Source of the DNA: Pegea sp. RAD2-039
Lineage: Eukaryota > Chordata > Thaliacea > Salpida > Salpidae
Length of the DNA: 64,000 bases
Direction of reading: 5' to 3'
NCBI GenBank assembly: GCA_034620365.1
Contig: JAQGEQ010000262.1
Span: forward strand, 62,001-126,000
Shown here: positions 40,083 to 55,237 of the stretch, in pieces
Layout of the letters: each line of letters starts with the position of its first letter
Position numbering within the stretch: position 1 is the stretch's first letter
Position numbers and translations under genes: made by a program
Notes under the pieces: model-generated
Told to the model about the DNA's origin: nothing
Database searches by the model: none
What the model saw: only the letters and a program-made list of their open reading frames with translations

Positions 40083-43000
40083 CCTTTAAGCTATCGGCTG
40101 ACTGAGTTTTGAAGTTTGTACCTATAAAACAAAAGCCACAATAAATTCTTTTGCTGGTAGCGGCCAAAAATTTTAGTTGATCTTCCCACATATAAGCTCA
40201 TGGATTGTTTATTAAACTGCAAACATTTTTCACTAATGCTTTGTAAGTTTACCTGAATTTTGTAGCTAACAATTATAACATTCACACGGTACTTAAAGTA
40301 AAAATTATGACACTAATTGGTTGTCAAAGTAAAAATATGAAGCCATCAGTTTTATCATATACTTTAAACAATCACAAGTAGAAAATAAAAATAAAATAAT
40401 TTTTGACTAACCTTGGTAGTAAATTTGAAATTAAGCACTGAAACAAACTATTTTTTGATAAACGAAGCTACTTTACAATCTTACTATGCAAAGCACAAAA
40501 ATCTTGCAAAAAATAAATTTGCAGCCAAACCCTGAAAATCTTATATCAAATATAAATGTTATTTTTTATGATAGATTCAAAAAAACAGCAGCATAAAAAC
40601 GTATTGTTGAAGTATAAGTTAATAATTATTTTAACTTAGGATGACTTTGTAATTAAACAAGCTCATAAGTTTAATCAAAAGTGATTATTTTATTTAAGTC
40701 TTGTACTACCGGAAATTAAAAAAAAATGTTTTAATCAAATAATAAATGTTTTAAATTGATATAATTATTAATATTGAGTTGTCGACTGTAAAAACATAAC
40801 TGAAAATACTGAATCGTTGAAAAACCTAAGCAGACCATGGAAATGATTTTGTTAATTCAAAACTAACGATAGACAGCTTCTGAAGTTTGTCACATATAAG
40901 CTTTCTCACAATTCAATCTTATCTGCATCTACTTCTTTAACTCTAAATCAGTTCAACTCAAATGAACTTTTCTTCTTGTCATATTTTATTCATTTGTGAC
41001 TTCTACTAGTACCATCAATTCTAAAGATCTAAAGACGAAGTACTGCAAACACCTTTTAATCGCTATCATTGTCATTTAACAGAGCTTGTTACATTTGTAA
41101 AATTTATCAAACTTACTTGTATTAACGGTTTGAATAATTTTTTCAATCTACGCTTTAATTACAACTTTAATGAAAGATAACACATCAGGCAAGAATGTTT
41201 TAAAATATTAAAGATTAAAATGTAACTCGAAATGTGAAAACAAATACTTATTATGAAGAAGAATCTTTCAAAAATAACAATTAGAAGTTGTTAGGTTAAA
41301 ATAGCAAAAAACTTTATAACAAATTATTTTGTAATTAACTATTGTTAATTAAGTAAAGCTTATTATAAAGATATAAAAATTGCAGCAAAAATGTTGAATT
41401 AGTATGCTGGTGAGAAGAGGGAACATAATAATGATCTATAAGTATAGCTAGATCAGTTGTGTGACTTGAGTCTCTGCACTGTTGTTTATTCATGCGAATC
41501 TAAAAGATTCAGGAACTTTAGAAGACTATTTTCGATGAATTGAGCTATCTAGGTCTTCCCGTTGATAAAAAGTCAGATATTTCTAATTTTGTAACTACAT
41601 TTATTTTTAAAATTCGTAGCACTGACAAGTTCTACTTTAGTTAAAATGTATTTTTATGCGTGAATATGTTGTTGGTTTCAAATAAAATTTTGAAAGACAA
41701 ACGTTGATGCAAACTGATTTCTCAGTTTTGTTTGTCTTTAAATTTTATGTTATGATTAACGCAATATGGTCAATAAATTGTTTAAAACAGTAAATACTTC
41801 AGTATCTCATTAATTTCTATCATTTTTTATATAAAATACTTGCTCGCTACCATCTTATGAAGAGTAATGAAAGCCTTGAGCCCCGGGCCTAGTAAAAAAT
41901 TAGAAATAATTTTGTTTCAAAATTTCTATCAAAGTAAGAAGAATTAGATCAGTTATTCATATAACTGACTTTAACTGTATTTAAACTGTATCTAAAAAAT
42001 AGCAAATAATGTACAAAATAAACAACCAATATTTACAATGTGGTCACTTTATATCTAAAAAAAGAAAATGAAAGAGTTGTAAAACTGACTAGTATTTTGT
42101 ATCCATATCTGCAATAATAAGGATGTAACTAAGTTTTATATATCTTCAGAATTAGTCAAATGCCGTAAAATTAGTATTATTTTACTGCTGAGACAACCAT
42201 TCTTTTGCAAATATCTTTAGCGTCTACTGAAAACTTGAGAGAGTTTTTTTTGTTTTCTATCAATGTCTCATAAGCTGAAGTAGAAAAAGAAGAAGAAGTG
42301 ACTAATTTATGGACATCAATAACAAAAAGAAAAGCTGAGTCGCTTGCGCAATCCTAACATGACCAAGCAATGACTAAACTAGTTCTCTTCCTTACGATAA
42401 AAGCTATGTCTAGGCACAAAAGTATTCACTGATGCATATCTAGTGCTAAGGCACCTGCTCATTTTGCTTGTTGCAAATACCTCTCACTTGAAACAACTCA
42501 TTCTTTATATTCATATTTTTTCTGTCGGTGTTGTTTCAATTGTTTGTTTTTGTGTTTTAAGATCTGTCAATGTGAAAGTGACGACTTATCGTAAATTTGC
42601 TTTTTGCTGAGTTTCTTATTTTGTAGTTTTACCGGCTCATTTAACAAAATTCTTTGCTATCCAAAATAGTGCTTTCTTATCAAATTTATTGATCAACAAA
42701 CTAAACTTAAAGCAATGAAAATAGAAGCTCGAGATAGTTTTAAGAAACTTTTCATACAGAGTCTATTAAGCGTATGTGTGACAAATTTGAACATGATCTT
42801 ATCCATTTATAATCTACATTACACGTTTGCAATTCAAATGTTGCTTTCTTTTGTGTCTTCATTCTCAATTCTTCAAAATGTATGAAGAGAAAATTGAAGA
42901 TCTAACATCAAATGCAAATGTTCGTTGAGCGATAAAAACATAGATTTTTAGTTAGTTAATTATTAATTTATTTAATATAATATATCCATTTATTTTATTA

Positions 43001-46000
43001 CATTAGTCAAGTGAAAACTATGTTAGCTATCTATCAGATCTTTCATATGTTTGTATAATTTCTATATTTGATTCATTTTCGCCGACATTTTTTTAAGATA
43101 GTGACTTGTTTGTAGAATCTATGTACTTTTTTCCTGAGAATTTTACTGTAGAGTGAGAAATTAAATTATTTAATTTTCTTGTGAATACAAAAAGTTACTT
43201 ATTCATAAGCTTCCTTGTAAAAATTAAATCTTCTTTAAAAATTTAGAATTCCTGATTTGTCACATTTTCTTTTGTAACAACTATTAAAATTTTGTTGCTA
43301 TTAATTTGAATTTCTTCTCAGCGTATTAAATCACTGTTGTAGAATAATTTTGCAAAAGAGAAATGAATTAATCTGAATAAAATTTCAAAAATTATTTGTA
43401 AGATAGTAAAAAATCAAATATACTTTAGTTTTATTTCTTCATATATTTCTTATCTCATATCTTGTAATTTAATCGTAAGTCAGAGTTTAACTTCCAATAA
43501 AAGAAAAATAATAAGCAATAAGATAAAATTAAACTTTTTTAAACAGCTTTAAAATTTAGCTTCAGTATCAGCTATTGAACATGACTTTGTTTGAAAAGAA
43601 TGTTTGATACCAAAGCTCTATCAATATTATTTAAACGCATTTAGGAAGGCTTATTTCATTCTTTTATACTTATTTGAATAGTTAAAGAAGTTTATTACAT
43701 TAAACTTGTAAAAGTGCTGAAGTGTTGAAAATAGTCTGAACTAGTAATAAACTTTAGTTTGACTTTTTCAGCTCAGCTAACTTTTAAGTACCGAATCGAG
43801 TAAGTACCGAAAGTGAAATTTCGAAAATAGTTGGTCCTAAGGAAACCAGATTTCATTACAGAATAAATAAACAAAAAGTTAGTACATGCGCTAAATCCAT
43901 CATCATCAACAACCTTCATTTGTGTTTATAAATGTTTATAATAACTGATTAAATTTTCTTATCATATTTATAAGGATAAACTTAGTTGAAAAGATGCCTT
44001 AAATGCTAAAAGCATTAGTGAAATAAAAATTGAATATAGGACAAAAACCTTAAAATAAAAATCTAAACGGAGATATATTTCTGGCTTAACTATAAAACTT
44101 TTTATAAAGTTTATTAAATTTCCTATCATCTCGAATTTAAATAATATATAAAGACGTTTTTTGGAAAAAATTTTCAATCAAAATACAAGAAAAAAGTTGA
44201 TTTACTGAAAGTAATATAAGTGAAAAAAGACTTAATGCAACTTCGGTAAAGTCTATCAAAAAATTTTTAGTAAAAAACTTATCATTAAAGTTTGGAGTTT
44301 CAATCTTATCACAGCATCTAACAAAAATTAACGTTAAGTAAGTTAATCTCTAAGTAAGAAAAGTGTAATGCTCATCAGACTGCTTAGATAAGCACAGACA
44401 TTGGTATGTTAGTTCAACTATGAAGTTTCAATGCTGAGGTCTGTTAATACGAAGGTAGTTAGCCGGTCAAGTACCTTTGATAAACCTCCTCGCAGACTTA
44501 AGTTAGACAAGGTCTAACAGCTGCTTCAAAGTTGACAACTTTCACATCTCTTTCATATGACAGCAGTTTCGCATACACTTGTGAACGCGTTTCTTCTAAC
44601 AGAAGGCGTGGTTGCTGCCTGCCTGGCTTGCTTACTGATGCATGACTGAAAGAAGGACGACTTATATACCGAAAGCATCTAGTTCAACTGGTTTTCTATC
44701 ATTCAAAGTTTTGCTTTTGAATAACTAGTAAAAAAAGGATTTCTGCTTTTCAAAAGCATACCACTTTCCCTTGTTTTTATTGCGGTATTAAATAAACAAG
44801 AGCTTATTAAACAGAAATCAGTTTGAATCACTAAAAGAAATGCAACTTTTGCACTTGTATCTAAACTGAGCTGACTTAAAACACCTCGGACCTAATCTAC
44901 AAATTAGCATAAAATAAAATCTTTGATTAGTAATGCAATTAATATTTGGTTATTATAACCTTATATTTTTAAAAATGAAATTCAGTAAACCCATAAGAGA
45001 GCTACAGGTCTGGACCAGTCTCATGAGATGCTGTCACTGTGATATTCACTGGAAGCCCTTTTTACGCTGACGAAATAATCGTTTTTCTTTCGCTTTGTCT
45101 CTCTCGAAATGATTTTAACTTGTCTCTCGTAAACTGTTTAATCATCAGATTTAGTATTTGATGAAGTTGTTAGATCTTTAATTAGGTTGCTTGTAATTTT
45201 TTGGTTTACATGAAATTTGGTTTTGTAAACTTGCACAAGTAGTTTTATTTTTGATTTTTAATTTTCGATCTGTTTTAGTTTCATTTTCAACTTTATATAA
45301 AGATTGTTAATTAATTGTCTTTGAATTAAAAAAATAGTTGTCAGGCTTAAAACATTTAGTATTTACTTTCAATGAAAATAAACTTCAAAATTAAGCTGCT
45401 TTCTTAGTAGAACACAAGAGATAATTAATGGAAACGTCTTCTGATGCACTAGAAGTAAAGTCCAAATTAAAAACTACAATTGTTCAATTAGTATTAATTT
45501 CTAGTATAATTATGCTCTGCTTATTTTGAACAAAAGACAAATATTAGATCTACCGAAGAATATTTGATTTCAAAATCAGTAGAATGAATATGATAAAAGC
45601 ATTTGCATGCAAATAAAACGAGGTTTTTGCCAAAAACAACTTAAGAAACTATTTGTTATGTATTGTACATCGTATATTAAAAGCCAATTATACCACATAA
45701 AAATAAGTTTTATTTTCAACTTATAATCAAATGAACATGTCAAAATAAAGAGTTTTAAAACTTTTTATTATTTGAGTGATTAACATTTAGTGACTTAATG
45801 TAAGATCACGATGTGATTTACAAATCTGATAAAAATCTCTCGTAACATTAAAAGCGTAAAGTTGACGTCATATCTTTTCATTCTATGTTTTGTCTTTTTA
45901 ACAATTTTATTGTGAAGAGCACAAAACGTTCCTTTTTTCTGAGTGAACAATCTCAAAATAAGGTGATTTACTTTTAATTCTTCTATTAACAATATGACTC

Positions 46001-46177
46001 AACTCAAAGCGATAAGGTTTGAATTTTGAGTAGATTCAACTGTAATCTTTTACAAAACGATAAATTTTAGTCGCAAAACAAAACTCAAAATTTTTTTAAT
46101 TGTTACTTCTTTCATACTGAAGACATATACAGAAGACGATAAAGAAGCTGTTTACGTCATCACCAGATATGTTGCAT
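40083..46177. other. Intergenic, AT-rich, upstream of the collagen gene
   Basis: No gene supported. The first hundred or so bases presumably hold the collagen 5' UTR: an acceptor-like TTTTATAG lies near 40122 on the minus strand. A plus-strand coding-like relic at about 41510-41640 (includes FDELSYLGLPVDKK) is short and isolated. A GC-richer patch at 44380-44660 may be an old repeat. Confidence 0.45.
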
Positions 46178-46178
46178 G

Positions 46179-46212
46179 ACATCACAAATATTCGAACAAA
46201 TATTTGTGGTGT
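46179..46212. repeat. Inverted repeat (hairpin), about 14-bp arms
   Basis: ACATCACAAATATT and AATATTTGTGGTGT pair with one G-T wobble around a 6-nt loop (CGAACA). It stands alone in non-coding DNA; no transposon ends are evident beyond it. Confidence 0.6.
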
Positions 46213-49200
46213 GACTCTATAGCAAAATCTTATATTCTATTTTTGTTTTTTATCATTAGTCTTTATAAACGACTAGTCAGAAATAAGCTAATTTAAGTTT
46301 TTCTTGTGATGTTATAAGACTTTGAAATATTTTTGGCAAATTTTTTAACTATTCTTGTAACTAAAAAAACAACTAGGCCGAAAAGATTTAAAAATGTTAA
46401 GGAGTATTTCAATGAGAGGTAAAACTAAACTCACAATCTCAGCAACTTGTATTTCTTTTGTAGCAATAGTTGAGCAAATTAATAGGAGTTTTTCTAATGA
46501 GCTTATCACTCATTTTTTTGATATTTCTTTTTACACTTTGATGACTGCATGACAAAAAGTGTTGCCAAAATCATCAGTTCTATTGTTCAAACATGAAAGG
46601 CACCCTCTTAAATTTCTTACAAATTTGTATTCATTTTTTATTTAATGTCAAATTAATCAACCATACCTAATTTAATATGAAATTTATATTGAGTGTGAAT
46701 TCATCTCTTACTTCTAATTATAAACTCTTCTTCAAAGATGAAAGATTTGAGTAAATAAGATTTGGTGCAGACCACAAAGTAAATGTACCTAACGTTTAAA
46801 AGGTAGTATAATATTAAAAAAATAAAATTGAAAGAAAAAACACTGTTCATTTATTTCTTTGTTTAAACAAGTTAAAATAGAAAGATAAGTTTACAGTTCT
46901 AACTAATATCTTTAATTTGACAGATTAGCAATCATTTTTGTTTTGTCATTTGTTCAAACTTTTTGAATTTTGGTAAAATATTAACTTTGTGATTTACAAT
47001 CTTTATCACGAGATAAGCTACAAGTCCAATAATTAATTAGCCTCTGTTAAGTCAAATTATTTTTAGTAACCTTTGATGAATCATAAAATAAGAACAAGCC
47101 ATACATTAAAACTATACAATGACTTTTTAGTTAAATAAAATATACCAAGTTTTTTAATGCCGTACACAGCTGATCATAAACTAAGTTAACGGATAGAAAG
47201 CTCATGAATAACTTGACTGTCAAAGAGTCAGGTCTCTAGAGAAACCTTTACATAAGTTAATTGTTCTTAGATGCACTTAATTGTCAAATTAGATACTAGC
47301 TTCTTTAAAGTATACAACAAAAGTTTTCTTTCTGATATGATTAAAGTATGATCCAGAAAACGATCTATGTGTTCTAGTCTGAAACTATAAAGAAAAGTAT
47401 GATGTGTTATCCAGTATTTTACATCAAACTCAAAAAATCGTTGAAGCTATTTTGATTGATTTAGTACTTAGATCTATAAACAATCTTCATTAAGTAAATC
47501 ATTATGCCTTATAGTCAAGCATTGCGTTTGGTTGTTGAGGGTGCTTAAATGATGTGTAAAAAAAGTATAAAAAAATTAATATAGCAGAATGATGAAAAAA
47601 ATACATTTTTATCTTTACTATTTTGAATGGTATGAATCATAGAGATTATTCTTAGAAGGCTTATAAATTAACAATACTTATCAACCATTAAAAATAATTA
47701 TTATGATTAAATTATTTAATCATAAATGCATAAAATATAAAGCACCTAACCTTAAATCAAAAGTTAAATATTGACACAAATGCAGATATTATAATTTCAT
47801 GATTTACTCTTTTTGTCCTAATCACAAAGTATTACAGGATGCCATTCTATAGAGCAGCAATGATAAGATTGCTGCACAGTCATTGGAAAGTATTTGATAT
47901 TTCTAATTCTACAGTTATTTACCGCTATTATCTCATCCACGTTTTTCAAATTTTTTCCAAGCTCTTTTCTCAGCTTTGTTGATAATTGTCTGAAAAATTT
48001 GTCAATTTATAAAATGACTTGTGTGATAAGGTTAATATTTTGGATCAATTTTATTGTAAGTACGTTAGAGCCATTAAAAATTCTCACTCTTTAAAGCTCA
48101 TAACGTCATTTGTTGTTTACTTTAATAAAAATGCTTTACCGTCTATCAAGTTTTATGTATTTTGCTTATTTGTTTTACTTGGTTACTTGAATACTCGGTT
48201 GTTATTAATTGTAATGTAGTACATAGGTAGGCTGCAAAGCATACAACTTTTTTTGAATTATGCAAAACTGTTTAGTTGAACAAGTATTTCTAAATCTAAT
48301 GGCTTGCTGCAAACTTTTTATTGTCAAAATGTTAAAATTTGAATATTTTAATACAACTTGATATCTTTTTCTTTTTAGTATAAAAAGCTTTTGTTGAATA
48401 AAAGTTGGTTTTAAAAATAAAGTCTTACACAACTTCACATTTTTCTCATTTAGCGTATCAACAATTTATCTTGTCTATCAGTGTTTGAGACTAAAAGTTT
48501 GTGAAGTTTTTTCTTATTAGGTTTAATTTGATTAATGTCTCTAAATATCTTAAATTTTTATTTTGTGAGTTGCTTATAATTGACCTGGTAAATGCTGGAT
48601 GTTGAAAAATTATGCTTTGGTTTTGTAATTTATTTTTGAATTTAGGAAAATATAATTTAATACTTTTTTTAGTTTATAGCTTAAATATCAATACAAATAA
48701 GAAAAAATATTTTACATTTAAGATTACTGAATTTTAAATGATATAATAAATATTTCGTCGGTTAAATGGTGCAATAAACTTCAAACATTAATATTTTATA
48801 AAAATAAAAATTTGTTTTTGAAGAATTAATTTTTTACAGTTGTCAAATTAAGATCACTAAAAGAAGGAAGAAATAGAAGAAATAATCATTAAAAACCCTT
48901 TTTTCTAATATAAAAGCACATATTTATTGAGCTTGTTTGATATAATATATTTACAAAATGAAATTTTATTTATGTTTTATTAGCTTACAAAACAATAGGT
49001 ATATTTTGTGTTTTGATAAAATAGAAATATAAAATGGTTTTCAGAGTTTATGTTTAAAAATAATACCTAATCTTAAAATAAATTAAAATTTATTAAAAAA
49101 GAAGAAAATTAAAATATAGATCTACTCAAAACTGAAAATAATTTAATAAAAACAAATCACAAGCGTTTTACATTAAATAGTTTTACAAGTTTAGATTCCA

Positions 49201-50825
49201 AGAACCGTTTATATTTGAAAGCTACAAAACTTACTGCTCCATCAAATTGAAACTTATATAAAACAACAACAATAAATGGACAGAAGGTGTCATAAATCAT
49301 TTTGATACTCTTCGCATGCACTAATGAGCATCACAGTTACTTATTACATCATTTGTTAAATGTTCTTTCAAGCGTTGGGAGTTATAATTACAACTTTGAC
49401 ATGATCAAAACAACGAAAATAAAAGTATTCCTAGATTTTCAGACTCGTTCGGTTTCCGTTCTCAAGACTTATATTTTGTTGTTAAAGAACTCCTTTTGAA
49501 AACAAGCGGTTGAAATTATGTTGATATAAAGACTACTGACTTGACTACTAATTGACGCAAATATTTAAAAAGTACTTAATTATATGTGATATTTGATAAA
49601 CCATGTGATAAAAGATTTTGTTCTGGATATTTACTCAGTCTTTTTATTTAAACTTTTTATTCGTCGACTTGGTTATAATTAAGCGTATAAGTTTACATTG
49701 AAGAAGAAGTAACTAAAATCTTTTTAAGTCATTCACTCAAATTTGCAATATTTTTATGTCAGTGATTTTACTGATTGCTAAAAGCTTTATTTGGTAAGCC
49801 ATCTTAACTGTAAAAAAGAAACTAGTGATTAAAGTGAAAACCCAAACAATCTATAATATTATCATAGCAAATATTTTATATGAATTTAGAATTTAAATAA
49901 CAATATTAATCATCATAAATGGTATGTAAAATAAAAACTTTAGTTTGCTAAGTTGTTCTTAATACTTCAAATAAATAATGATCGATTTTTTTTATAAATG
50001 ATATAAGTGAAGCTTCCAAATACAAGAAATCCGCTAAGAATGTAAAAAAAACGATTTTATTCAACAACAAACCAACAATGGCTTTCTCAAAATATTTCTA
50101 AGATACTCATAAGTATATTAATAACAATAATACAAGTTAGAATACGACCAAAACTTGAAGTTATTTGCATTTTCTCATATTTTTCACAAACAAATAATTG
50201 CTTGCAGTAACGTTAGTATAAGTGACCTACTAATACTTTTTTCTCTCTTATCTATTATTAAATGTCTAAGAGAACTTATTTTATGTTTCTTTATTTAGCA
50301 CGCTTACATCATTTTAAAATATTTATCAAAATTTTTAGCATGTGGAGTATTTATTCAATTTTATAAGTGGACTGTAACTTTAAAGTAAACTTAAGTTAAT
50401 CATGTTAAATGTCTACCCTAATAGAAGCACATTCATTCTTAAAACAAAAATGTTTTTATTGAAATAAAACTTGGAGAGATGAGACAAACATTTGCTGTTT
50501 ATTTTATTTCTTAAATAATACGATGAATTATCAGTAAGTTAATTATTTTCAAATTCAAATAAAACATTCGTAGCTTGATTTTTATTTTATTGACAAACAA
50601 CTTGTAAACGTTACAAAATTAATAAAGTAGGTAACCTATATAGATTTAGTTTTATGAAAATTAAAACGCCTATTTACAGTAAATACTTTCGAACAAATTG
50701 TTTCTTTTAACTTTCTACGTTTGTAGTATAAATTTCAACTTTTAGTGGAGCTACTTTTTACACAATGTAAGTAAAAAATCATGAAAACGAAGAAGTTGCA
50801 CGAAACTAAACTATAAAAAACTATT
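46213..50825. other. Intergenic, AT-rich
   Basis: No supportable gene or RNA gene. Open stretches near 47894-48219 and 49302-49499 are T-rich and hydrophobic, as expected by chance at this base composition. Confidence 0.45.
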
Positions 50826-50831
50826 TTTATT
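50826..50831 (-). terminator. Probable poly(A) signal of the claudin-like gene
   Basis: AATAAA on the minus strand about 150 nt beyond the stop codon at 50981. The position is plausible, but such hexamers are common in AT-rich DNA. Confidence 0.35.
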
Positions 50832-50980
50832 TTCTTTGAAGTTGATAACAAAGAATTTGTATTGAAAATTTGGCGTTTACTTTAGTTTTAACAAATTGTT
50901 CAAGACTCGATTGTTAAAGTTTACTGCTATCAAATTCCATATAAAATTCTAAATGAGTTTGTAAATAGTTTGACTTATTT

Positions 50981-53900
50981 TCATGAGCCAGTTGGAATAA
51001 CGACATTCTGCAAAAAATTAAAAATTAAAAGTAAGTTAAGAAAGGTGTTCTTACAAAATACTTTAAACTAAGTCAATATTATGTTCTGAATAATTTAATG
51101 TTAGTTTTTTAACATAAAATATCAGTTTTAATTTTGTTTTCTGTAAATCTATTAACAAGATGAATATTTTAAAAAATTTGAAATTAATTATAAGTTTATT
51201 GTCAATTTTTTTTAAACTATAAATTTAATTCTATATCATACAAACAACGTGATAATAAATATTTGTTTAATCAATGATTATTAAATCTACTTTAAACTTA
51301 AATGTAAATACTAAAAATTCATTTTCTCTATCGATTACTTTTGAGAAATATCTTGTTTGCAATTGAGTTTATCGTAAAAGCTTTTGAAAAATATCAACTT
51401 ACAGATGATTGGGTTCGATTACCAGCAGATATTATACAAACTGAGACTATAAGTACACAGCCTGAAGCCACCCAACATAATATAAAGGAGTATCCAAAAC
51501 CATTCCATTTGTTTGTAGTAATTAAAGGTTCTTGTTGAAAAGTTGGATACGTAGACATAATAGCACATCCAACAATAGCGCATAAGGCTGTGAATTCAAA
51601 ATATGAACTTTATTTATCAATTTATAAGTATGAAAAAAATCAAATTTTATGTTACCAAGCTACAATAAGGTTAACACTTAAAAATGCTGTAAACAATTAT
51701 TGATATATTTGTTTATTAATTTAGCTCACGATTTACTTATACAAGTAAAAGTTTAGCTTACAATGCTTTCTTTAAAACTGTAAAAAACTGGTGTTTTTAG
51801 GAAAAATAACAATAAATTATAAATCGTGACAACAAATAATTAAGAGATAAAATATTGTTGGTTAAAGACCAGTTTAGTCTCTTCAAAACGATTAGTAGTA
51901 AAAAACTTGAACTAATCTTATCTTATAACAAGCAGCATACAAACTGAATATACACTGCTGACATTTGTAGCAAACAAACTTGTTAATGACATGATACGTT
52001 AAGATAAGACGTTAAATAAATGATTACACAAATCAAATCACACTTAATTACACAATACTATTAAAATATAAAAGTACACAGGTGAAGAAAAATTGACGTT
52101 TGTGCTAAAACTTCTACTAAATTATCTTTTCAGTTTGTTTAAGCACAAATTTAAACACACTATTCAATATAATTTAAATTTTAGGCAATCACCAACTGCT
52201 AGTTTACTTAATTAAATTTGTTTGAAAAATTGCTGTCAGCAAGTACATTAAAAGATTCGAGCTATCAAAACTTAAAATTAGCTTGTTTACTGCAAGAAAA
52301 TAAAGAAATATGTTTTGATACCAGTATAAAAAGTAGTTATTTTGAAGGATAAAGGCTTATTAGCTTGCAAATGACCATATAAACTCAAAATTTAAAGTTG
52401 TTTTAAAATTTTCAGAGTAGAAATGTTTCATAGTTTTCATAAACATTGCTAAATATTGTTTAAACATAGGTTGTTAGAAATATAAAAGAAATTTTAAATA
52501 ATATTATTTTGCTGAATTCAAAATTAGTTTCTTTCATTTAGCGGTTTTCTAGTAGTCAATATAAGAGAGCTTTTACATTCATTTCTAAAAAATATAAAGA
52601 TAAAATTAAAATTGACAAATGTTTATCACTCCTTCGAATGTTTTTATCAGATCTAAATTAAAACGTTTAGAAAACATGTTTTTAACTTCAATATTCAAAC
52701 TTGAAAAATCGTTTGAAGCTAAGGATAGTTTAAACTCAGCTTATATACTATTCATATTTTGAAGATTATATTTTAAACTCCTTAGTTTTATTTGTTACTT
52801 TTAAATAATAATTTTTTGCAATGATTTTAGTTTGTTTATTTTAAATTACAAAATTGATACAAGGCCTTTAAAGATAATAAAAAATATATTATAAAATTCT
52901 ATAAGTCAAATATTTAGTGTTTCAAACGTGTTTTTTAAACCAATTTCAAAAGAAAAGATTTTTCGTTAAAAAATTTACAGCCAATAAAAAAGTAGAGCTT
53001 TAATCAAATGTGACTGATAAGTTGATAGATGGTGTGACTCACCAGTATAAACATTAGCCAATAAGCTTGATTTTACATAGAAATATGATATAGGAGTGAT
53101 TTTGTTTACACTAGCCTGTCAGTAAGTAGAAGACTCCTTCTATAATCAAAGGTATACTTCGCTGATTGACCAGAAGTGAAATAATCAGAAATATCAACCC
53201 GAACCCCAAAAACACATTCGAAGCTAGAAGAAGAGTTCTACTAATTACAACTTGCCATACACCGAGAGCAAAGTCAATTCCAGTAAAATCCCAATCTGCA
53301 AAAATTTCATTAATCTTTTTGATACTACATAACGTTTTCTAGATTATTTAATTGCTTGTATCATGTTATAACTCAAAATATTATCGTTGAAAGTCAAATA
53401 AAACCGAATTTTAATCAGTGTCATCTAATATCTGTAAACATTACTTTTTTACTGCAACTATTACAAACAGCATTTATCGATAATTGAGTAAATGGAACAT
53501 AACGTTATTACTGTTTTTACCCAATTTAAGTATAATTAAAAACTTGTTGTCCATTAAATACTTATCAAAGCTTACAAACAATAATTTGAAACTCAACGAT
53601 TAGTTTTGATCAGTTCAATATATTATCTTTTACTCCTTATGTTATTTAGCATTTGTATTTTACGGAGATTAGATAGTCAAATGGTTTTAAGTCCTTGTGT
53701 TGACTGATCAAATGCTTTTATTCAAATACTTTTAACTTATTCAAGCAACCTCTTTATTACTTATTTAGCTATTGTAGCTTATCAAAAGTGAAAGCCAAAA
53801 AGTTTTTAGATACCAAAAAGCTGGCAGCTAGTTGTTTCACTACTAATATTCTTGTTACAAGTTTGCCACAGCCCAAAGAAGCTGTCTCCGTCAGATTGGC

Positions 53901-55237
53901 TATAAAAAAAATAGTGTTTTTCAGTACTTTTTGAAGAAAACTCCTGTATTATTTTAAGCAAAATTATTAAAAAGTATAAACAAGCACTTATTTTATATGA
54001 TTGTAAAAAAGTTATTTTATATAAAAAACTTTCTACATAAGATGGTTTATAAGTAAAAAGAAAAATTGATAATAAATGATATTTCTATAAACAATTTCTC
54101 AACGAGCAAATACTTTTTGAATATAAATAGATGGTTTATAAAGTTTCAATAAAAAGTACTGAAAGTTCGCATTTAAAGGAAAATTATTTTTTTCACATCT
54201 AGCAATGAAATTATAAATTTTTTAACTTAGCAATACAGCTATTAAATAAACTTGTGTTAAGTATTATAAACTTTCAAATAATATAAACTTGTGTATAACA
54301 AAGACTTGTTGCAAATAATGTTCAACTAAGAAATGAGTTATTCAACTAATCAAGTGATTGTAAAAAATTTCATAAAGTTTAAGAATATTTTTATGAAATT
54401 TTGACTTTTTTAAGACTTTAAGTTAACTTTCGATTCTAACATTTAAATATTTCTTAAAAAGTGGTGTTGTATCTTAGTTTAGATTTTGAAATGTATAAAT
54501 CAAAATCTATAATAATGCCAATGGCTTAAAAATGTTAAAGTTTTTTTTCTTTTCTTTAAAAGTAGATTATATGGTTTTGAGGTGATTAATTAATCATTGA
54601 AATTAAAGAAGATACTTATATTGGTAAACTAAACAAGATAATCTTAAACAAGATAAATTTTGTCGATAAACTCTTTTCTGGTAATATAAATAATAATGTT
54701 AATGGTTTATGTAGTTAGGCTGATTTATTAAATTTGATATACAAAAAAAACAATTATTAGGTAGTGCCGTTTTGGGGAGAGCATTTCTTTTATCAGCTGT
54801 AAATTTTACTAAAAATACCACAAAAAATGTGGGCTACCAGAAAATAAAAGTTTATTAAAACAGTTATAAAATCAAAAATTTTTGTTAAATTTGTTACTGT
54901 TGAACTTAATTAAAATGTACCAGAAATAATATTTTTAGTTCTTAAATCATTTTGAGTATTTTCTTCAATCATTTGATAAAGCTGTAGAGAACATGATTTG
55001 ATGTCAATATATGTTTTGATCCAGTGCAAATTAGAAGATAATTTCTAATTAAGTTTAAATTTTTAAGATGATATCAAAATAAATTAATGAAAATATTAAG
55101 AGCTTGAAACAATTTTGTATTTATTAATGGACTTACTTGATTATATACCAAAACGAAGTAGCTTCCGCAATAATAAATAGAACTATTGTTGGAAATAAGA
55201 GAATATAAGCAATAATCTCTGCAGGAGATATTTTCAT
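50981..55237 (-). CDS. Claudin/PMP22-like four-span membrane protein, complete, 5 exons
   Basis: 192 residues from exons 55137-55237, 53814-53899, 53116-53295, 51403-51587 and 50981-51007 (579 nt, phases consistent). Topology: span 1 at about 8-30 (YILLFPTIVLFII); first extracellular loop with FGLWQTC and a second Cys 13 residues later (TTSCQLF), matching the W-GLW-C-C signature of the claudin/PMP22/EMP superfamily; span 2 (LLLASNVFLGFGLIFLIISL); span 3 (VFYLLTGALCAIVGCAIM); span 4 (FILCWVASGCVLIVSVCIIS); short tail ending IPTGS. Family members act in cell junctions or as membrane adaptors; the exact role is not inferable. Exon 3 ends ACAG|GCTAGT, so intron 3 appears to be GC-AG; the nearby GT would shift the frame and lose span 3-4 continuity. 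Confidence 0.88.

Noticed and set aside
44380-44660. GC-richer patch considered as a second SINE copy
   Set aside because: It shares only a short GGCGTGGTTGCTGC-like segment with the SINE body; no tRNA-like head could be recognised.
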